Shown: positions 1-8,547, counted from the stretch's first letter. The stretch is DNA of 64,000 bases from Flavobacterium sp. HBTb2-11-1 (GCF_009826975.1 NZ_WUMO01000004.1:1-64000); one strand, 5' to 3'. Made by a program: numbers and translations. The notes: a model not told the origin generated them from the letters alone.

Positions 1-30
1 ATATTGTGGGAGAGTATGTCGTCGCCTTTC
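1..30 (+). rRNA. 5S ribosomal RNA, 3' end only
   Basis: The first 30 bases match the 3' end of flavobacterial 5S rRNA (GTGGGAGAGTA followed by TCGTCGCC). The body of the gene lies outside the window on the left. It is followed at once by a strong intrinsic terminator, as expected for the end of an rRNA operon. One base (T in AGTATGTCG) differs from the AGTAGGTCG I expect, which may be real variation. The exact 3' end is uncertain by a few bases. Confidence 0.8.
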
Positions 31-35
31 TTTTG

Positions 36-75
36 AAAAACCCTGTTTCTAAACGAAACGGGGTTTTCTGTTTTT
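36..75 (+). terminator. rRNA operon terminator
   Basis: Stem AAAACCCTGTTTC (37-49) pairs with GAAACGGGGTTTT (55-67) through a 5-base loop with a single G-U pair, followed by a T-rich tract to 75. It sits directly after the 5S rRNA end. Confidence 0.85.
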
Positions 76-97
76 ATATGATTTTTAAAAAAGCTGT

Positions 98-285
98 CCC
101 ATTATTGGATAACAGCTTCAGTCCGGTAGAAAGCCGCGTTAGTGATGGAAGCGGCATCCTTTTGCGGGACACTCAAAACTTCTTTTTTACCGTACCCTTC
201 TCCCGCAAAAGATACAGCGGACAGCACGGCCCCAAGGGAAACGCCGTAAGTATCTGCAGTCTTGAACCTATAAGTGTTAAATTAT
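98..285 (+). ncRNA. candidate structured RNA / repeat element downstream of rRNA
   Basis: The segment is more GC-rich than its surroundings and folds on paper into several helices: GCCGC (133-137) with GCGGC (151-155); a 12-bp helix with one bulged C between ATCC TTTTGCGGGA (156-169) and TCCCGCAAAAGAT (201-213); and ACGGC (226-230) with GCCGT (242-246). The order (short GC hairpin, long hairpin, CAGCGGACAGC box, AACGCC end) is one I associate with repeated intergenic elements of Flavobacterium; it may belong to the described Flavo-1 RNA class, but that is memory, not a match made here. An open frame runs through it but it also covers the 5S end and the terminator, so I do not call it coding. 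Confidence 0.5.
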
Positions 286-340
286 AGTCAATTGTCTACG
301 GTTAGATATTGATACTTTAGACTTTTTGGATTTGAATGAG

Positions 341-348
341 TATTTTTG
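341..348 (+). promoter_or_regulatory. -7 box for pafA
   Basis: TATTTTTG fits the Bacteroidota -7 consensus TAnnTTTG, 21 bases before the ATG at 370. No clear -33 TTG lies at the ideal distance. Its position also argues against the upstream TTG at 346 as the start of pafA. Confidence 0.45.
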
Positions 349-369
349 TGTTTAAATTACTTTTTAAAT

Positions 370-1989
370 ATGAAGAAAAATATTTTATTGTTAGCACTTC
401 TTGCTGTTACAGGCTTAAGTGCGCAACAACGTCCAAAGTTAGTTGTGGGTATAGTTGTCGATCAAATGAAAATGGAATATTTATATCGCTTTTCAGATGA
501 TTTTTCTCCTAATGGCTTTAAAAGATTAATGAATGATGGATTTACTTTCCAGAATATGCATTACAATTATATGCCAACTTATACTGCTCCTGGACATGCT
601 TCAATCTACACTGGTACAACTCCAGCTACACACGGAATTGTGGGTAACGAATGGTTTAGCAGAACTCTTGGAAAAGAAATGTATTGTACAGATGATGCTG
701 GAGTAAAAACAGTAGGTGACGGTACAGTAGAAGAGGGTGCTATGTCTCCTAAAAATCTTCAAAGTACTACGATTACAGACGAAGTTAGAATGGCAACTAA
801 TTTTACTGGAAAAGTTATTGGACTAAGCTTAAAAGATAGAGGTGCTATATTACCAGCAGGACATTTTGCTAATTGGGCATTTTGGTATAGTAAAACAGGT
901 TCTTTTATTTCTAGTACTTTTTACGGTGAAAAACTGCCAGAATGGGTTACCGAATTCAATAATGAAAAAAACTACTTAAAATATATTAATAAAGGATGGG
1001 ATCTGTATAAACCTGCTTCGGTTTACAATGAGAGCCTTCCAGATAATAATCCATACGAAGGTAAATTATATGGAAATGCTGCTCCTGTTTTTCCATATGA
1101 TTTAAAATCAATGTATGAGAAAAATGATGCTGGAGTTATAAGAGCTACTCCTTTTGGGAATGATCTTTTAGCTGAGTTTGCAAAAAGAGCTATTGAGAAA
1201 GAAGAATTAGGGAAGGATAATGTTACTGACTTCTTAACAGTTAGTTTTTCTTCTACAGACTATGTGGGACACTTACTTGGCCCAAGATCTATGGAACTTC
1301 AAGATACTTACTTGAGATTGGATCAAACGATTGCCGATTTTTTAGCTTATCTTGATAAAACAGTTGGTAAGGGTAATTATTTACTTTTCTTAACAGCAGA
1401 CCATGCTGGTGCAGAAAATGTAATCTATCTTAAAGATCGTAAATATAATGTAGATAATTATCCTTCAAAAGAGGTTAAGAAAAGCTTACAGGATTTCTCT
1501 ACTAAGACATTTGGTGTAGATTTAGTTCAAAATTACTCAAACTTTAATGTTTTCTTTAATAAGCAAGTTATTAAGGACAAGAAATTAGACCTTGATAAAG
1601 TTAAAGATGCTTTTAAAAAGTTTTTAATCACTCAACCTCAAGTTAAAAAAGTTTATACAGAGGAAGAAATTTTAGCTAATGCTGGAAATGACTATGCTCT
1701 TAATTTTGTTGCAAAAGGTTATGATGTTACACAAAATGGTGATTTAGTTATTGTAGATAAACCTGGAATGATAGAATATACACCAACAGGAACATCACAT
1801 GGAACTATTTATAGCTACGATACGCATGTTCCAGCTATTTTCTATGGTTGGCACATCAAAAAGGGTGAATCGTATGATAAAAAAGCGATTACGGAAATTG
1901 CTCCAACAATTGCTCAAAAAATTAAAGTTACTTTTCCTAATGGAACCGAGGCAAAAGTTATGACTGAAGTTCTTGACAATAAAAAATAA
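370..1989 (+). CDS. pafA: PafA-type alkaline phosphatase (periplasmic)
   Basis: Calcium- or zinc-dependent phosphate monoesterase of the alkaline phosphatase superfamily, which releases phosphate from organic esters outside the inner membrane. The chosen ATG gives a clean signal peptide (basic MKKN, hydrophobic core, cut near SAQQ at 18-20); the longer frame from a TTG at 346 would overlap the -7 box. Metal ligand D31 and nucleophile T72 (in YTAPGH) are present. N93 (VGNEW), K155 and R157 (SLKDRG) keep exactly the 21- and 83/85-residue spacing of T79/N100/K162/R164 in Elizabethkingia PafA, which marks the monoesterase type rather than NPP phosphodiesterases. Two terminators follow. It stands alone, convergent with ald. 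The length of 539 residues is normal for the family. Confidence 0.92.
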   Translation: MKKNILLLALLAVTGLSAQQRPKLVVGIVVDQMKMEYLYRFSDDFSPNGFKRLMNDGFTFQNMHYNYMPTYTAPGHASIYTGTTPATHGIVGNEWFSRTLGKEMYCTDDAGVKTVGDGTVEEGAMSPKNLQSTTITDEVRMATNFTGKVIGLSLKDRGAILPAGHFANWAFWYSKTGSFISSTFYGEKLPEWVTEFNNEKNYLKYINKGWDLYKPASVYNESLPDNNPYEGKLYGNAAPVFPYDLKSMYEKNDAGVIRATPFGNDLLAEFAKRAIEKEELGKDNVTDFLTVSFSSTDYVGHLLGPRSMELQDTYLRLDQTIADFLAYLDKTVGKGNYLLFLTADHAGAENVIYLKDRKYNVDNYPSKEVKKSLQDFSTKTFGVDLVQNYSNFNVFFNKQVIKDKKLDLDKVKDAFKKFLITQPQVKKVYTEEEILANAGNDYALNFVAKGYDVTQNGDLVIVDKPGMIEYTPTGTSHGTIYSYDTHVPAIFYGWHIKKGESYDKKAITEIAPTIAQKIKVTFPNGTEAKVMTEVLDNKK

Positions 1990-2004
1990 ATAGATTATTA
2001 TTTA

Positions 2005-2034
2005 GAAAAACTGTCTTCAGGGCAGGTTTTTTTA
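2005..2034 (+). terminator. terminator of pafA
   Basis: CTGTC (2011-2015) pairs with GGCAG (2021-2025) over a TTCAG-type loop and is followed by a run of seven T. It lies 15 bases after the pafA stop. Confidence 0.6.
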
Positions 2035-2040
2035 TGCCAT

Positions 2041-2073
2041 AAAAAAGGCTTTTCAATTAAGAAAAGCCTTTTG
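2041..2073 (-). terminator. terminator of ald (probably works both ways)
   Basis: AAAAGGCTTTTC and GAAAAGCCTTTT form a 12-bp stem with loop AATTAA. On the minus strand it ends in a T run, so it suits ald, whose stop is at 2112; on the plus strand it backs up the pafA terminator. Confidence 0.7.
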
Positions 2074-2111
2074 TAATAGTGACTTAGTAAGCACTTATTT
2101 AAGTATTAACA

Positions 2112-3230
2112 CTATGCGTTTGCTAATACTATTTCTTCGTTAAAAGGAAGATTCCAAGCTTCTGCAACTCCTTTGTAAAGGATTTTTCCATTAGCTACGT
2201 TTAATCCTTTTTTCAATTCTTCATTTTCTGCGCAAGCTTTTTCCCATCCTTTGTTTGCTAATTGTACAGCATATGGTAAAGTTGCATTTGTTAAAGCTAA
2301 AGTAGAAGTGTAAGGAACAGCTCCTGGCATATTAGCTACACAGTAGTGAACGATATCATCAATAATGAAAGTTGGGTTTTCATGAGTTGTAGGAGTACAA
2401 GTTTCTATACATCCTCCTTGATCTACCGCTACGTCAACAACAACAGTTCCCGGACGCATTAATTTAAGCATATCACGAGTAATTAAGTGAGGTGCTTTTG
2501 CTCCTGGAATTAAAACAGCACCAACGATTAAGTCAGCATCTTTAATTGCTCTTGTAATATTGTAGTGGTTAGACATCTCTGTGTTTACGTTTGCAGGCAT
2601 GATATCATCCAATTGGCGTAAACGAGGTAGGCTTAAGTCCATAATAGTAACTTGAGCACCTAAACCAGCAGCCATTTTTGCAGCTTGAGTTCCTACAATT
2701 CCTCCACCTAAAACTAATACTTTTGCAGGTGGTACACCTGGAACTCCTCCTAAAAGGATTCCTCTTCCTTTTAATGGTTTTTCAAGGTATTTCGCTCCTT
2801 GTTGGATAGCCATACGACCAGCAACTTCAGACATTGGAACTAATAATGGTAAACTTCTGTCTGTCTTTTCTACAGTTTCGTAAGCTAAACAAACAGCTCC
2901 TTTTTCTAACATTGCATGTGTTAATTCTTCTGACGAAGCGAAGTGGAAGTAAGTGAATAATAATTGATCTTTTTTAATCAATGGGTATTCAGAAGCAATT
3001 GGTTCTTTTACTTTGATGATCATTTCTGCAATAGCATAAACTTCTTCAATTGTTGGTAAAATAACTGCACCAGCTTGTGCATATTCTTCATCGGTGAAAC
3101 CACTTCCTAAACCAGCAGTAGATTGAACATAAACTGTATGTCCGTGTTTTTTCATTTCAGAAACGCCTGCAGGAGTTAAAGCAACTCTGTTTTCGTTATT
3201 TTTTATTTCTTTAGGAACACCTATTATCAT
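2112..3230 (-). CDS. ald: alanine dehydrogenase
   Basis: NAD-dependent oxidative deamination of L-alanine to pyruvate and ammonia, or the reverse. The 372 residues match the family length. R15 and K75 (KVKEP) fit the substrate site, H96 (YFHFAS) the catalytic histidine, and GGGIVG at 175-180 with D198 at the end of the next strand is the NAD-binding Rossmann motif. The conserved segment GGVPGVPPAKV precedes it. An Lrp/AsnC regulator is transcribed divergently 201 bases away, the usual arrangement for amino-acid-responsive control of ald. A -7 box at 3268-3275 fits. The start is the only sensible ATG (MIIGVPKEIK). Confidence 0.95.
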   Translation of the reverse strand: MIIGVPKEIKNNENRVALTPAGVSEMKKHGHTVYVQSTAGLGSGFTDEEYAQAGAVILPTIEEVYAIAEMIIKVKEPIASEYPLIKKDQLLFTYFHFASSEELTHAMLEKGAVCLAYETVEKTDRSLPLLVPMSEVAGRMAIQQGAKYLEKPLKGRGILLGGVPGVPPAKVLVLGGGIVGTQAAKMAAGLGAQVTIMDLSLPRLRQLDDIMPANVNTEMSNHYNITRAIKDADLIVGAVLIPGAKAPHLITRDMLKLMRPGTVVVDVAVDQGGCIETCTPTTHENPTFIIDDIVHYCVANMPGAVPYTSTLALTNATLPYAVQLANKGWEKACAENEELKKGLNVANGKILYKGVAEAWNLPFNEEIVLANA

Positions 3231-3267
3231 TTTGTTATATTTTTTTGTTTTTATTGAAATTGTTTTA

Positions 3268-3275
3268 CAAATCTA
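3268..3275 (-). promoter_or_regulatory. -7 box for ald
   Basis: The plus strand CAAATCTA reads TAGATTTG on the minus strand (TAnnTTTG), giving an untranslated leader of about 30 bases. The divergent spacer 3231-3431 presumably also holds Lrp binding sites, but I cannot point to them. Confidence 0.45.
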
Positions 3276-3431
3276 CAGATAGAGAATAAATTATGGTTTA
3301 ATGCTTAATAAATAAGAAAACATTATTTTATTTTTTACTTTTACAGAAAAATATTCTGTTTTTGGTCTGAATTTATTCTTCAAAAAGAAAAAAAGACTAA
3401 ATCTATCTAATTTTAATAAAACGTTTTCGTT

Positions 3432-3890
3432 ATGGCTTTAGATGAAATTGACAAAAAAATCCTACGTCTTTTGCAGGAAGACGCGCACTATACTTTAAAA
3501 GACATCGCAAACAAAATAAACTTGTCTTTAACACCAGTTCATGATCGGGTGAAACGTCTTGAAAAAGATGGCATTATAGAAAAATATGTGACGCTTCTAG
3601 ACAAGAAAAAACTCGGAAATAATTTGACCGTTTACTGCCAAGTTACGCTTACAAAACAGACTTACGATACATCGGAAGGATTTAACCAATCGATTTTGAA
3701 TTTGCCTGAAGTAGTAGAGTGTAATTATGTTTCAGGAAACTTCGATTATATGCTGAAAATTATAATTCCAGACATGGAAAGTTATCATCATTTTCACCAG
3801 AAAAAATTATCGGTTTTGCCCGAAGTCTCTTTGATCAATACTGTTTTTGTTATTTCAGAAGTGAAAAGTACGACTGTTCTTCCGATTTAA
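3432..3890 (+). CDS. Lrp/AsnC family transcriptional regulator
   Basis: Small DNA-binding regulator that senses amino acids. Residues 5-60 form the winged helix-turn-helix (IDKKILRLLQEDA, then TLKDIANKINLS with TPVHDRVKRLEKDG as recognition helix); residues 65-150 form the RAM ligand-binding domain (LPEVVECNYVSGNFDYML). The length of 152 is typical. It is divergent from ald and by analogy with AldR/Lrp systems probably controls ald in response to alanine or other amino acids; that link is inference from position. A TACTTTTA box near 3336 could be its promoter. Confidence 0.9.
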   Translation: MALDEIDKKILRLLQEDAHYTLKDIANKINLSLTPVHDRVKRLEKDGIIEKYVTLLDKKKLGNNLTVYCQVTLTKQTYDTSEGFNQSILNLPEVVECNYVSGNFDYMLKIIIPDMESYHHFHQKKLSVLPEVSLINTVFVISEVKSTTVLPI

Positions 3891-3892
3891 TA

Positions 3893-3925
3893 AAAAAAAC
3901 CATCAGAAAATCCCGATGGTTTTTA
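3893..3925 (+). terminator. bidirectional terminator between lrp-type gene and GAPDH
   Basis: AAAAACCATC pairs with GATGGTTTTT (3915-3924) across a 10-base loop; A run on one side and T run on the other suit both converging genes. Confidence 0.75.
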
Positions 3926-3948
3926 GCAAAAAAGTTAGTTTGGTTGAA

Positions 3949-5397
3949 TTAATAATAAGTATAACGTCTTACTTTGGCAATATATTTTGCTAAACGAATA
4001 ACTTGATGGCTGTAACCATATTCATTATCGTACCAAATATATAGCACTATATTTTTTCCATCTTTCGAAACAATTGTAGCATTGCTGTCGTAAATTGATG
4101 GAGCTGAAGTTCCTACAATGTCGGACGAAACTAATTCGTTGTTTAAAGAATATTTTATCTGCTCTACTAATTCTCCTTCAAGAGCATATTTTTTCATGAT
4201 TTTATTAATTCCTGCAATTGATGTTGCTTTTTTAACTTCTAGATTTAAAACAACAAGAGATCCATTAGGGACAGGAACACGAATCGCATTTGAGGTTAAT
4301 TTGCCTTCCAATGATGGTAAAGCTTTTGCAACAGCACTTCCTGCGCCAGTTTCGGTAATCACCATATTCAAAGCAGCTGCTCTACCGCGACGGTATTTTC
4401 TATGCATATTATCTACCAAATTTTGATCGTTGGTGTAAGCATGAATGGTTTCTAAATGTCCTTTTACAACGCCAAGAGTTTCTTCAATCACTTTTAAAAT
4501 TGGAGTGATGGCATTTGTTGTACATGATGCAGCTGAAAAAATATTTACTTCATCAGGGTTAAATTCATTATGATTTACACCATGTACAATATTCGGTACA
4601 CCCTTTCCAGGAGCAGTCAGTAAAACTTTACTAGCTCCGTTTGATGTTAAATGTCTTTTTAATGCTTCTTCGGTAGTAAACGCTCCAGTGTTATCAATTA
4701 CTAAAGCATCATTGATTCCATAGACAGTATAATCGATTTCTTCTGGGGAATTTGCTGTAATGATATGAACAGTTGTTCCGTTTATAATTAAGGCATTATT
4801 TTTAGAATCGGCTATTACAGATCCTTGAAAATCTCCGTGAATTGAGTCATATCGCAATAGAGAAGCTCGTTTCTCTAGGCTTGTAGCGTCATTTTTATCA
4901 CGTGTTACAATTGCTCTTAATCGCAATTGATCTCCTTTTCCAGTTTTAGACATTAGCTCTCTCGCCAATAGACGTCCAATTCTTCCAAAGCCATACAAAA
5001 CAATATCCTTAGGCTTAATTTCTTTTGAAGATTTTGCTTTTTTCAATTTTTCAATAACAAAATATCTTGCATCAGGATATTTCTCATCTTCTAAGCGATA
5101 TTCGTAAGTTAGTTTTCCCAAATCTATTTTTGCTGGCGGAAGATCTAGAGATAATACCACTTTTGCGATTTCAACCGAATCAAAAATACTGATTGGCTTA
5201 CCTACGAATTCACCAGCATATTGATGAAGATTGATAATATCGCTAACGTTTTTATCCAATAACTGATTTTTGAATAAAACCATCTCGATTGATTTGTCAT
5301 ACCATAAATCGCTTATGACTTTGATTAATTCGACACCCGCTTTTCTTCGGTCGACTTGTAAGGATACCTCTTTTTGGTACAATGATTTGTTACTCAT
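3949..5397 (-). CDS. glyceraldehyde-3-phosphate dehydrogenase, long form
   Basis: Oxidises or regenerates glyceraldehyde 3-phosphate with NAD(P). At 482 residues it is about 150 longer than classical GAPDH (about 335). The Rossmann motif YGFGRIGR begins near residue 135, and the catalytic cysteine C292 lies in SAASCTTNAITP. The first 130 residues are a predicted helical extension (ISDLWYDKSIEMVLF, later YRLEDEKYPDARYFVIEKL) without a motif I know. This long class occurs beside a standard GAPDH in several Bacteroidota and Proteobacteria and has been linked to gluconeogenic use; whether that holds here is inference. A -7 box sits at 5438-5445. It is transcribed alone. Confidence 0.88.
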   Translation of the reverse strand: MSNKSLYQKEVSLQVDRRKAGVELIKVISDLWYDKSIEMVLFKNQLLDKNVSDIINLHQYAGEFVGKPISIFDSVEIAKVVLSLDLPPAKIDLGKLTYEYRLEDEKYPDARYFVIEKLKKAKSSKEIKPKDIVLYGFGRIGRLLARELMSKTGKGDQLRLRAIVTRDKNDATSLEKRASLLRYDSIHGDFQGSVIADSKNNALIINGTTVHIITANSPEEIDYTVYGINDALVIDNTGAFTTEEALKRHLTSNGASKVLLTAPGKGVPNIVHGVNHNEFNPDEVNIFSAASCTTNAITPILKVIEETLGVVKGHLETIHAYTNDQNLVDNMHRKYRRGRAAALNMVITETGAGSAVAKALPSLEGKLTSNAIRVPVPNGSLVVLNLEVKKATSIAGINKIMKKYALEGELVEQIKYSLNNELVSSDIVGTSAPSIYDSNATIVSKDGKNIVLYIWYDNEYGYSHQVIRLAKYIAKVRRYTYY

Positions 5398-5437
5398 AAT
5401 TGAAAAAATAAAATGCTCACTATTTTAAAATTTTGCG

Positions 5438-5445
5438 CAAAAGTA
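5438..5445 (-). promoter_or_regulatory. -7 box for the long GAPDH
   Basis: CAAAAGTA on the plus strand is TACTTTTG on the minus strand, 41 bases upstream of the ATG. The -33 part is not clear. Confidence 0.45.
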
Positions 5446-5490
5446 TCTATTTCAATCGATTTCGTAAACTATTTTAGCATTTATTTTTGA

Positions 5491-5533
5491 AAATAAAAAA
5501 GCCACCTTATTTTATTAAGATGGCTATTTTTTA
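5491..5533 (-). terminator. terminator of the HtrA protease gene
   Basis: GCCACCTT (5501-5508) and AAGATGGC (5517-5524) form a stem whose one non-Watson-Crick position is a U-G pair only when read on the minus strand; the minus strand also ends in a T run. It therefore belongs to the leftward protease gene. Confidence 0.7.
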
Positions 5534-5540
5534 GTTTTCA

Positions 5541-5590
5541 ATCACTGTCCCAGTTTTTAATAACTGATAACTGGGACTGAAAACTGCGAC
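5541..5590. repeat. CAGT-word inverted repeat (family A)
   Basis: TCCCAGTT (5548-5555) is repeated inverted as AACTGGGA (5569-5576) in a stretch built from CAGT/ACTG words and ending GAAAACTGCGAC. The same ending recurs at 25700-25724 and similar words at 10775, 35660 and 35967. Confidence 0.6.
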
Positions 5591-6991
5591 TTATATAATA
5601 ATTCTGAAAATCTCTCCGTTTCTGTTGATCATTTCAATTCGAACGCTTTGTCCTTCGTCTTTTTTACTTAAAAGTTTTGAAACCGTTTCAACGTTTGTTG
5701 CTTTTACATTATCAATGCTTAGAATAATATTTCCTACTAATTCATTTTGATATTGCATTAAATTCTCATTGCTGATGTTTTTAATTTTAACGCCATAATC
5801 GATTCTGAATTTTTTCTTGTCAGCAGCATCAATATTTTCTAATTCAATTCCTTTAAATTCAGCGCTGTAAAACTCATTTTTGCTTAAAGTAACAGGGACA
5901 GTTTTAGTTTTTCCGTCTTTAATGTAAGTTACTTTTACAACATCATTTGGACGTTTTGTATTGATGTAGCCAGATAAATCTGCATAAGTTGCAATATTTT
6001 GATCATCCAATTTTACAATGATATCACCTTTAGTTAGACCAGCTTTTTCTGCGCCAGAATTTTTAGAAACTCTATTAATGTAGAATCCTTGCGTTTCTGT
6101 TACTCCCAATTCTTTAGAAGCTGTTGCATTCAATTCGCCACCTTCAACACCAAGAATACCTCTTTGAACATTTCCATATTCCATAATATCCTCAATAATT
6201 TTACGAGCTATATTAGAAGGAACAGCAAAAGAATATCCAACATAAGAACCTGTCATTGAAGAAATCATGGTATTAATTCCAATTAATTCACCTCTTGCAT
6301 TTACTAACGCTCCACCGCTATTACCTGGGTTTACTGCAGCATCAGTCTGAATGAAAGATTGGATTCCGCTTTGGTCTAAATTTCTAGCTTTAGCCGAAAC
6401 AATTCCAGCAGTTACAGTAGAAGTCAAGTTATAAGGATTTCCAACTGCCAATACCCATTCTCCGACTTTTACGTTATCAGAATTTGCAAAAGCAGTATAA
6501 GGAAGTTTTTCATCAGCATTGATTTTCAAAAGGGCAATATCCATTTTTGAATCCGTACCGATTAACTTCGCTTTGTATGATTTTTTATTATTTAAAGTAA
6601 TTTCAATTTCTGTGGCATCTTTAATTACGTGATTATTCGTAACAATGTATCCGTCTTCAGAAATAATAACACCAGAACCAGTTCCTACTTGTTCTTGCTG
6701 TTGCTGTCCGCCATATCCGTAGAAAAATTCAAGCATTGGGTTGCTAATAGTTCTTCTAGAAACATTTTTTACGTGAACAACAGTATGAATTGTTTTGTCT
6801 GCGGCTTCGGTAAAATCTAGTATTTCAGCACCTAAACCAACATTTTTTCCATAAGAATTAGGGGCAAGAGTTACAACAGAATTTCCTTTTCCAAAAAAAG
6901 AATTGTTGCTTTCAAATAATAACTTGTAAGCACCAAGAGTAATAGCACCACTTAACAATGACACTAAAAATAAGGCTGAAAATCTTTTCAT
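5591..6991 (-). CDS. DegP/HtrA-type periplasmic serine protease
   Basis: Envelope quality-control protease and chaperone that degrades misfolded exported proteins. An N-terminal membrane or signal segment (LFLVSLLSGAITLGAYKL, 7-24) exports it. The trypsin-like domain holds the triad H121 (VTNNHVI), D151 (SKMDIALLKI) and S225 (NPGNSGGALV). Two PDZ domains follow at about 275-365 and 385-466. A Q-rich loop (GGQQQQEQ, about 95-101) lies in the loop region where DegP has its long LA loop. The length of 466 is normal for Do-family members. It is monocistronic with its own terminator. Confidence 0.93.
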   Translation of the reverse strand: MKRFSALFLVSLLSGAITLGAYKLLFESNNSFFGKGNSVVTLAPNSYGKNVGLGAEILDFTEAADKTIHTVVHVKNVSRRTISNPMLEFFYGYGGQQQQEQVGTGSGVIISEDGYIVTNNHVIKDATEIEITLNNKKSYKAKLIGTDSKMDIALLKINADEKLPYTAFANSDNVKVGEWVLAVGNPYNLTSTVTAGIVSAKARNLDQSGIQSFIQTDAAVNPGNSGGALVNARGELIGINTMISSMTGSYVGYSFAVPSNIARKIIEDIMEYGNVQRGILGVEGGELNATASKELGVTETQGFYINRVSKNSGAEKAGLTKGDIIVKLDDQNIATYADLSGYINTKRPNDVVKVTYIKDGKTKTVPVTLSKNEFYSAEFKGIELENIDAADKKKFRIDYGVKIKNISNENLMQYQNELVGNIILSIDNVKATNVETVSKLLSKKDEGQSVRIEMINRNGEIFRIII

Positions 6992-7125
6992 ATTAGAATT
7001 TGTAATTAAGTTATTAGAATTTAAGTTTCATGTTTTATTTAACGTAAAATTACTTCAAAAAATTATTTGTAAAAACGGTTTAACGCTCTTTAACAATGAT
7101 TAACATTTCATTAATTAATAGTTCG

Positions 7126-7133
7126 TACTTTTG
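7126..7133 (+). promoter_or_regulatory. -7 box for dapF
   Basis: TACTTTTG is a perfect match to TAnnTTTG, 19 bases before the ATG at 7153. It lies inside the longer frame starting at 7096 and so rules that start out. Confidence 0.55.
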
Positions 7134-7152
7134 TATTTCTAATGACAAAAAA

Positions 7153-7935
7153 ATGCAAATAGAATTTTATAAATACCAAGGAACTGGGAACGATTTTGTA
7201 ATGATTGATAACCGTACAAATTTCTTTCCAAAAGATGATGTAAAACTTATTGAAAGACTGTGCGACAGACGTTTCGGAATTGGAGCAGACGGATTAATTT
7301 TACTCGAAAATGATTCTGAAACTGACTTCAGAATGGTGTATTATAACTCAGATGGAAATCAAAGTTCGATGTGTGGAAACGGCGGACGTTGCCTTGTTGC
7401 TTTTGCCAATCAATTGGGCGTTATCGATGACAAAACCACTTTTATCGCAACCGACGGATTACATCATGCTTCTGTAAATGCAGACTCTATTGTTTCTTTA
7501 CAAATGATTGATGTAAACGAAATTCAGAAAAAAGATTCTTATACTTTCCTAAATACAGGCTCTCCGCACCATGTTCAGATTGTAGATGATCTAGAACATT
7601 ATAATGTAAAAGAAAACGGAGCCGCAATTCGTTATGGTGAATTGTACGGAGAAAAAGGAAGCAATGTCAATTTTGTTAAAAAAGTAGATAACGATACTTT
7701 TTCTTTAAGAACTTACGAACGTGGTGTAGAAGACGAGACCCTTGCTTGCGGAACTGGCGCCACTGCTGTTGCCATTGCCATGAATGCGATTGGAGAAACC
7801 GATAAAACTTCAATAAATTTAAATGTTGAAGGAGGAAAATTGGTAGTTTCTTTCGATAAGAATAATGGCGGTTACACAAACGTATTCTTAACAGGACCTG
7901 CAAAATTCGTATTCAAAGGAACAATTGAGATTTAA
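7153..7935 (+). CDS. dapF: diaminopimelate epimerase
   Basis: Interconverts LL- and meso-diaminopimelate for lysine and peptidoglycan synthesis. Both catalytic cysteines are visible: C74 in SSMCGNGGRC and about C199 in ETLACGTGATA; the N-terminal YQGTGNDFVMID motif is also present. I start at MQIEFYKYQG because the promoter box at 7126-7133 lies within the 19 extra residues of the longer frame and family members start here, giving 260 residues. It heads a probable run dapF, acetyltransferase, mltG. Confidence 0.95.
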   Translation: MQIEFYKYQGTGNDFVMIDNRTNFFPKDDVKLIERLCDRRFGIGADGLILLENDSETDFRMVYYNSDGNQSSMCGNGGRCLVAFANQLGVIDDKTTFIATDGLHHASVNADSIVSLQMIDVNEIQKKDSYTFLNTGSPHHVQIVDDLEHYNVKENGAAIRYGELYGEKGSNVNFVKKVDNDTFSLRTYERGVEDETLACGTGATAVAIAMNAIGETDKTSINLNVEGGKLVVSFDKNNGGYTNVFLTGPAKFVFKGTIEI

Positions 7936-7936
7936 T

Positions 7937-8003
7937 TTTATAAATCTCAAGTTTTAAATTCCAAATTCCAATCAATCTAAAATCTACAATCTAAAATATC
8001 AAG
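7937..8003. repeat. AATTCCAAATTCCAA / AATCTAAAATC word repeat (family C)
   Basis: Spacer made of TTAAATTCCAAATTCCAATC and then AATCTAAAATCTACAATC. The second half is nearly the same as the spacer before hisS (27175-27208), and the first half matches spacers at 32138-32190 and 40491-40590. Confidence 0.6.
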
Positions 8004-8537
8004 ATGATTACATTAAAAGGCGATTCGATTTATTTGCGTCCACTTGAGCCTCAAGATTTAGAGTTCATTTACTCTATAGAAAATGACGAAAATATTTGGG
8101 AAGTTAGTAATACGCAAACTCCTTATAGCCGTTTTTTGATTAAACAATATTTAGAAAATGCACATCAGGATATTTATGAAGCAAAACAGCTTCGTTTGGC
8201 TATCTGCCAAGATGAAGATTTTCCTGCTATCGGATTGATTGATTTATTTGATTTTGATCCTAGAAATAATAGGGCAGGGATTGGTATTGTTATTCAGAAA
8301 GAAGAAAATCAAAGGAAAAATGTTGGTTCTGAGGCTTTAGGGCTTTTAATAAAATATTCTTTTTATAATTTAAATCTTCATCAATTGTATGCAAATATTG
8401 GCGTACAAAATGTAGCAAGTCTTGCACTTTTTACTAAATTTGGTTTTAAGAAAATCGGAATCAAAAAAGACTGGATCTTGTATCATAACCGCTATCACGA
8501 TGAAGCAATTTATCAGTTAATTAATAAACAAATCTAA
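8004..8537 (+). CDS. GNAT family N-acetyltransferase (RimJ/SpeG-like)
   Basis: Transfers an acetyl group from acetyl-CoA to an amine that cannot be named from sequence. The 177 residues show the GNAT_3 layout: start IYLRPLEPQDLEFIYSIEND, the acetyl-CoA loop near EENQRKNVGSEALGLLI (100-118), then LHQLYANIGVQNVASLALFTKFGF, the typical V/YANVGVxNxAS motif of RimJ/SpeG relatives. It lies between dapF and mltG with 10 bases to mltG, so it is probably co-transcribed with cell-wall genes. Confidence 0.85.
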   Translation: MITLKGDSIYLRPLEPQDLEFIYSIENDENIWEVSNTQTPYSRFLIKQYLENAHQDIYEAKQLRLAICQDEDFPAIGLIDLFDFDPRNNRAGIGIVIQKEENQRKNVGSEALGLLIKYSFYNLNLHQLYANIGVQNVASLALFTKFGFKKIGIKKDWILYHNRYHDEAIYQLINKQI

Positions 8538-8547
8538 ATTTTAAGCT

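Noticed and set aside
6..287. 93-codon open frame on the plus strand
   Set aside because: It runs through the 5S rRNA end, the rRNA terminator and the structured RNA candidate; composition is not protein-like.
7096..7152. Longer N-terminus for dapF
   Set aside because: It overlaps a perfect -7 promoter box and adds 19 non-conserved residues.
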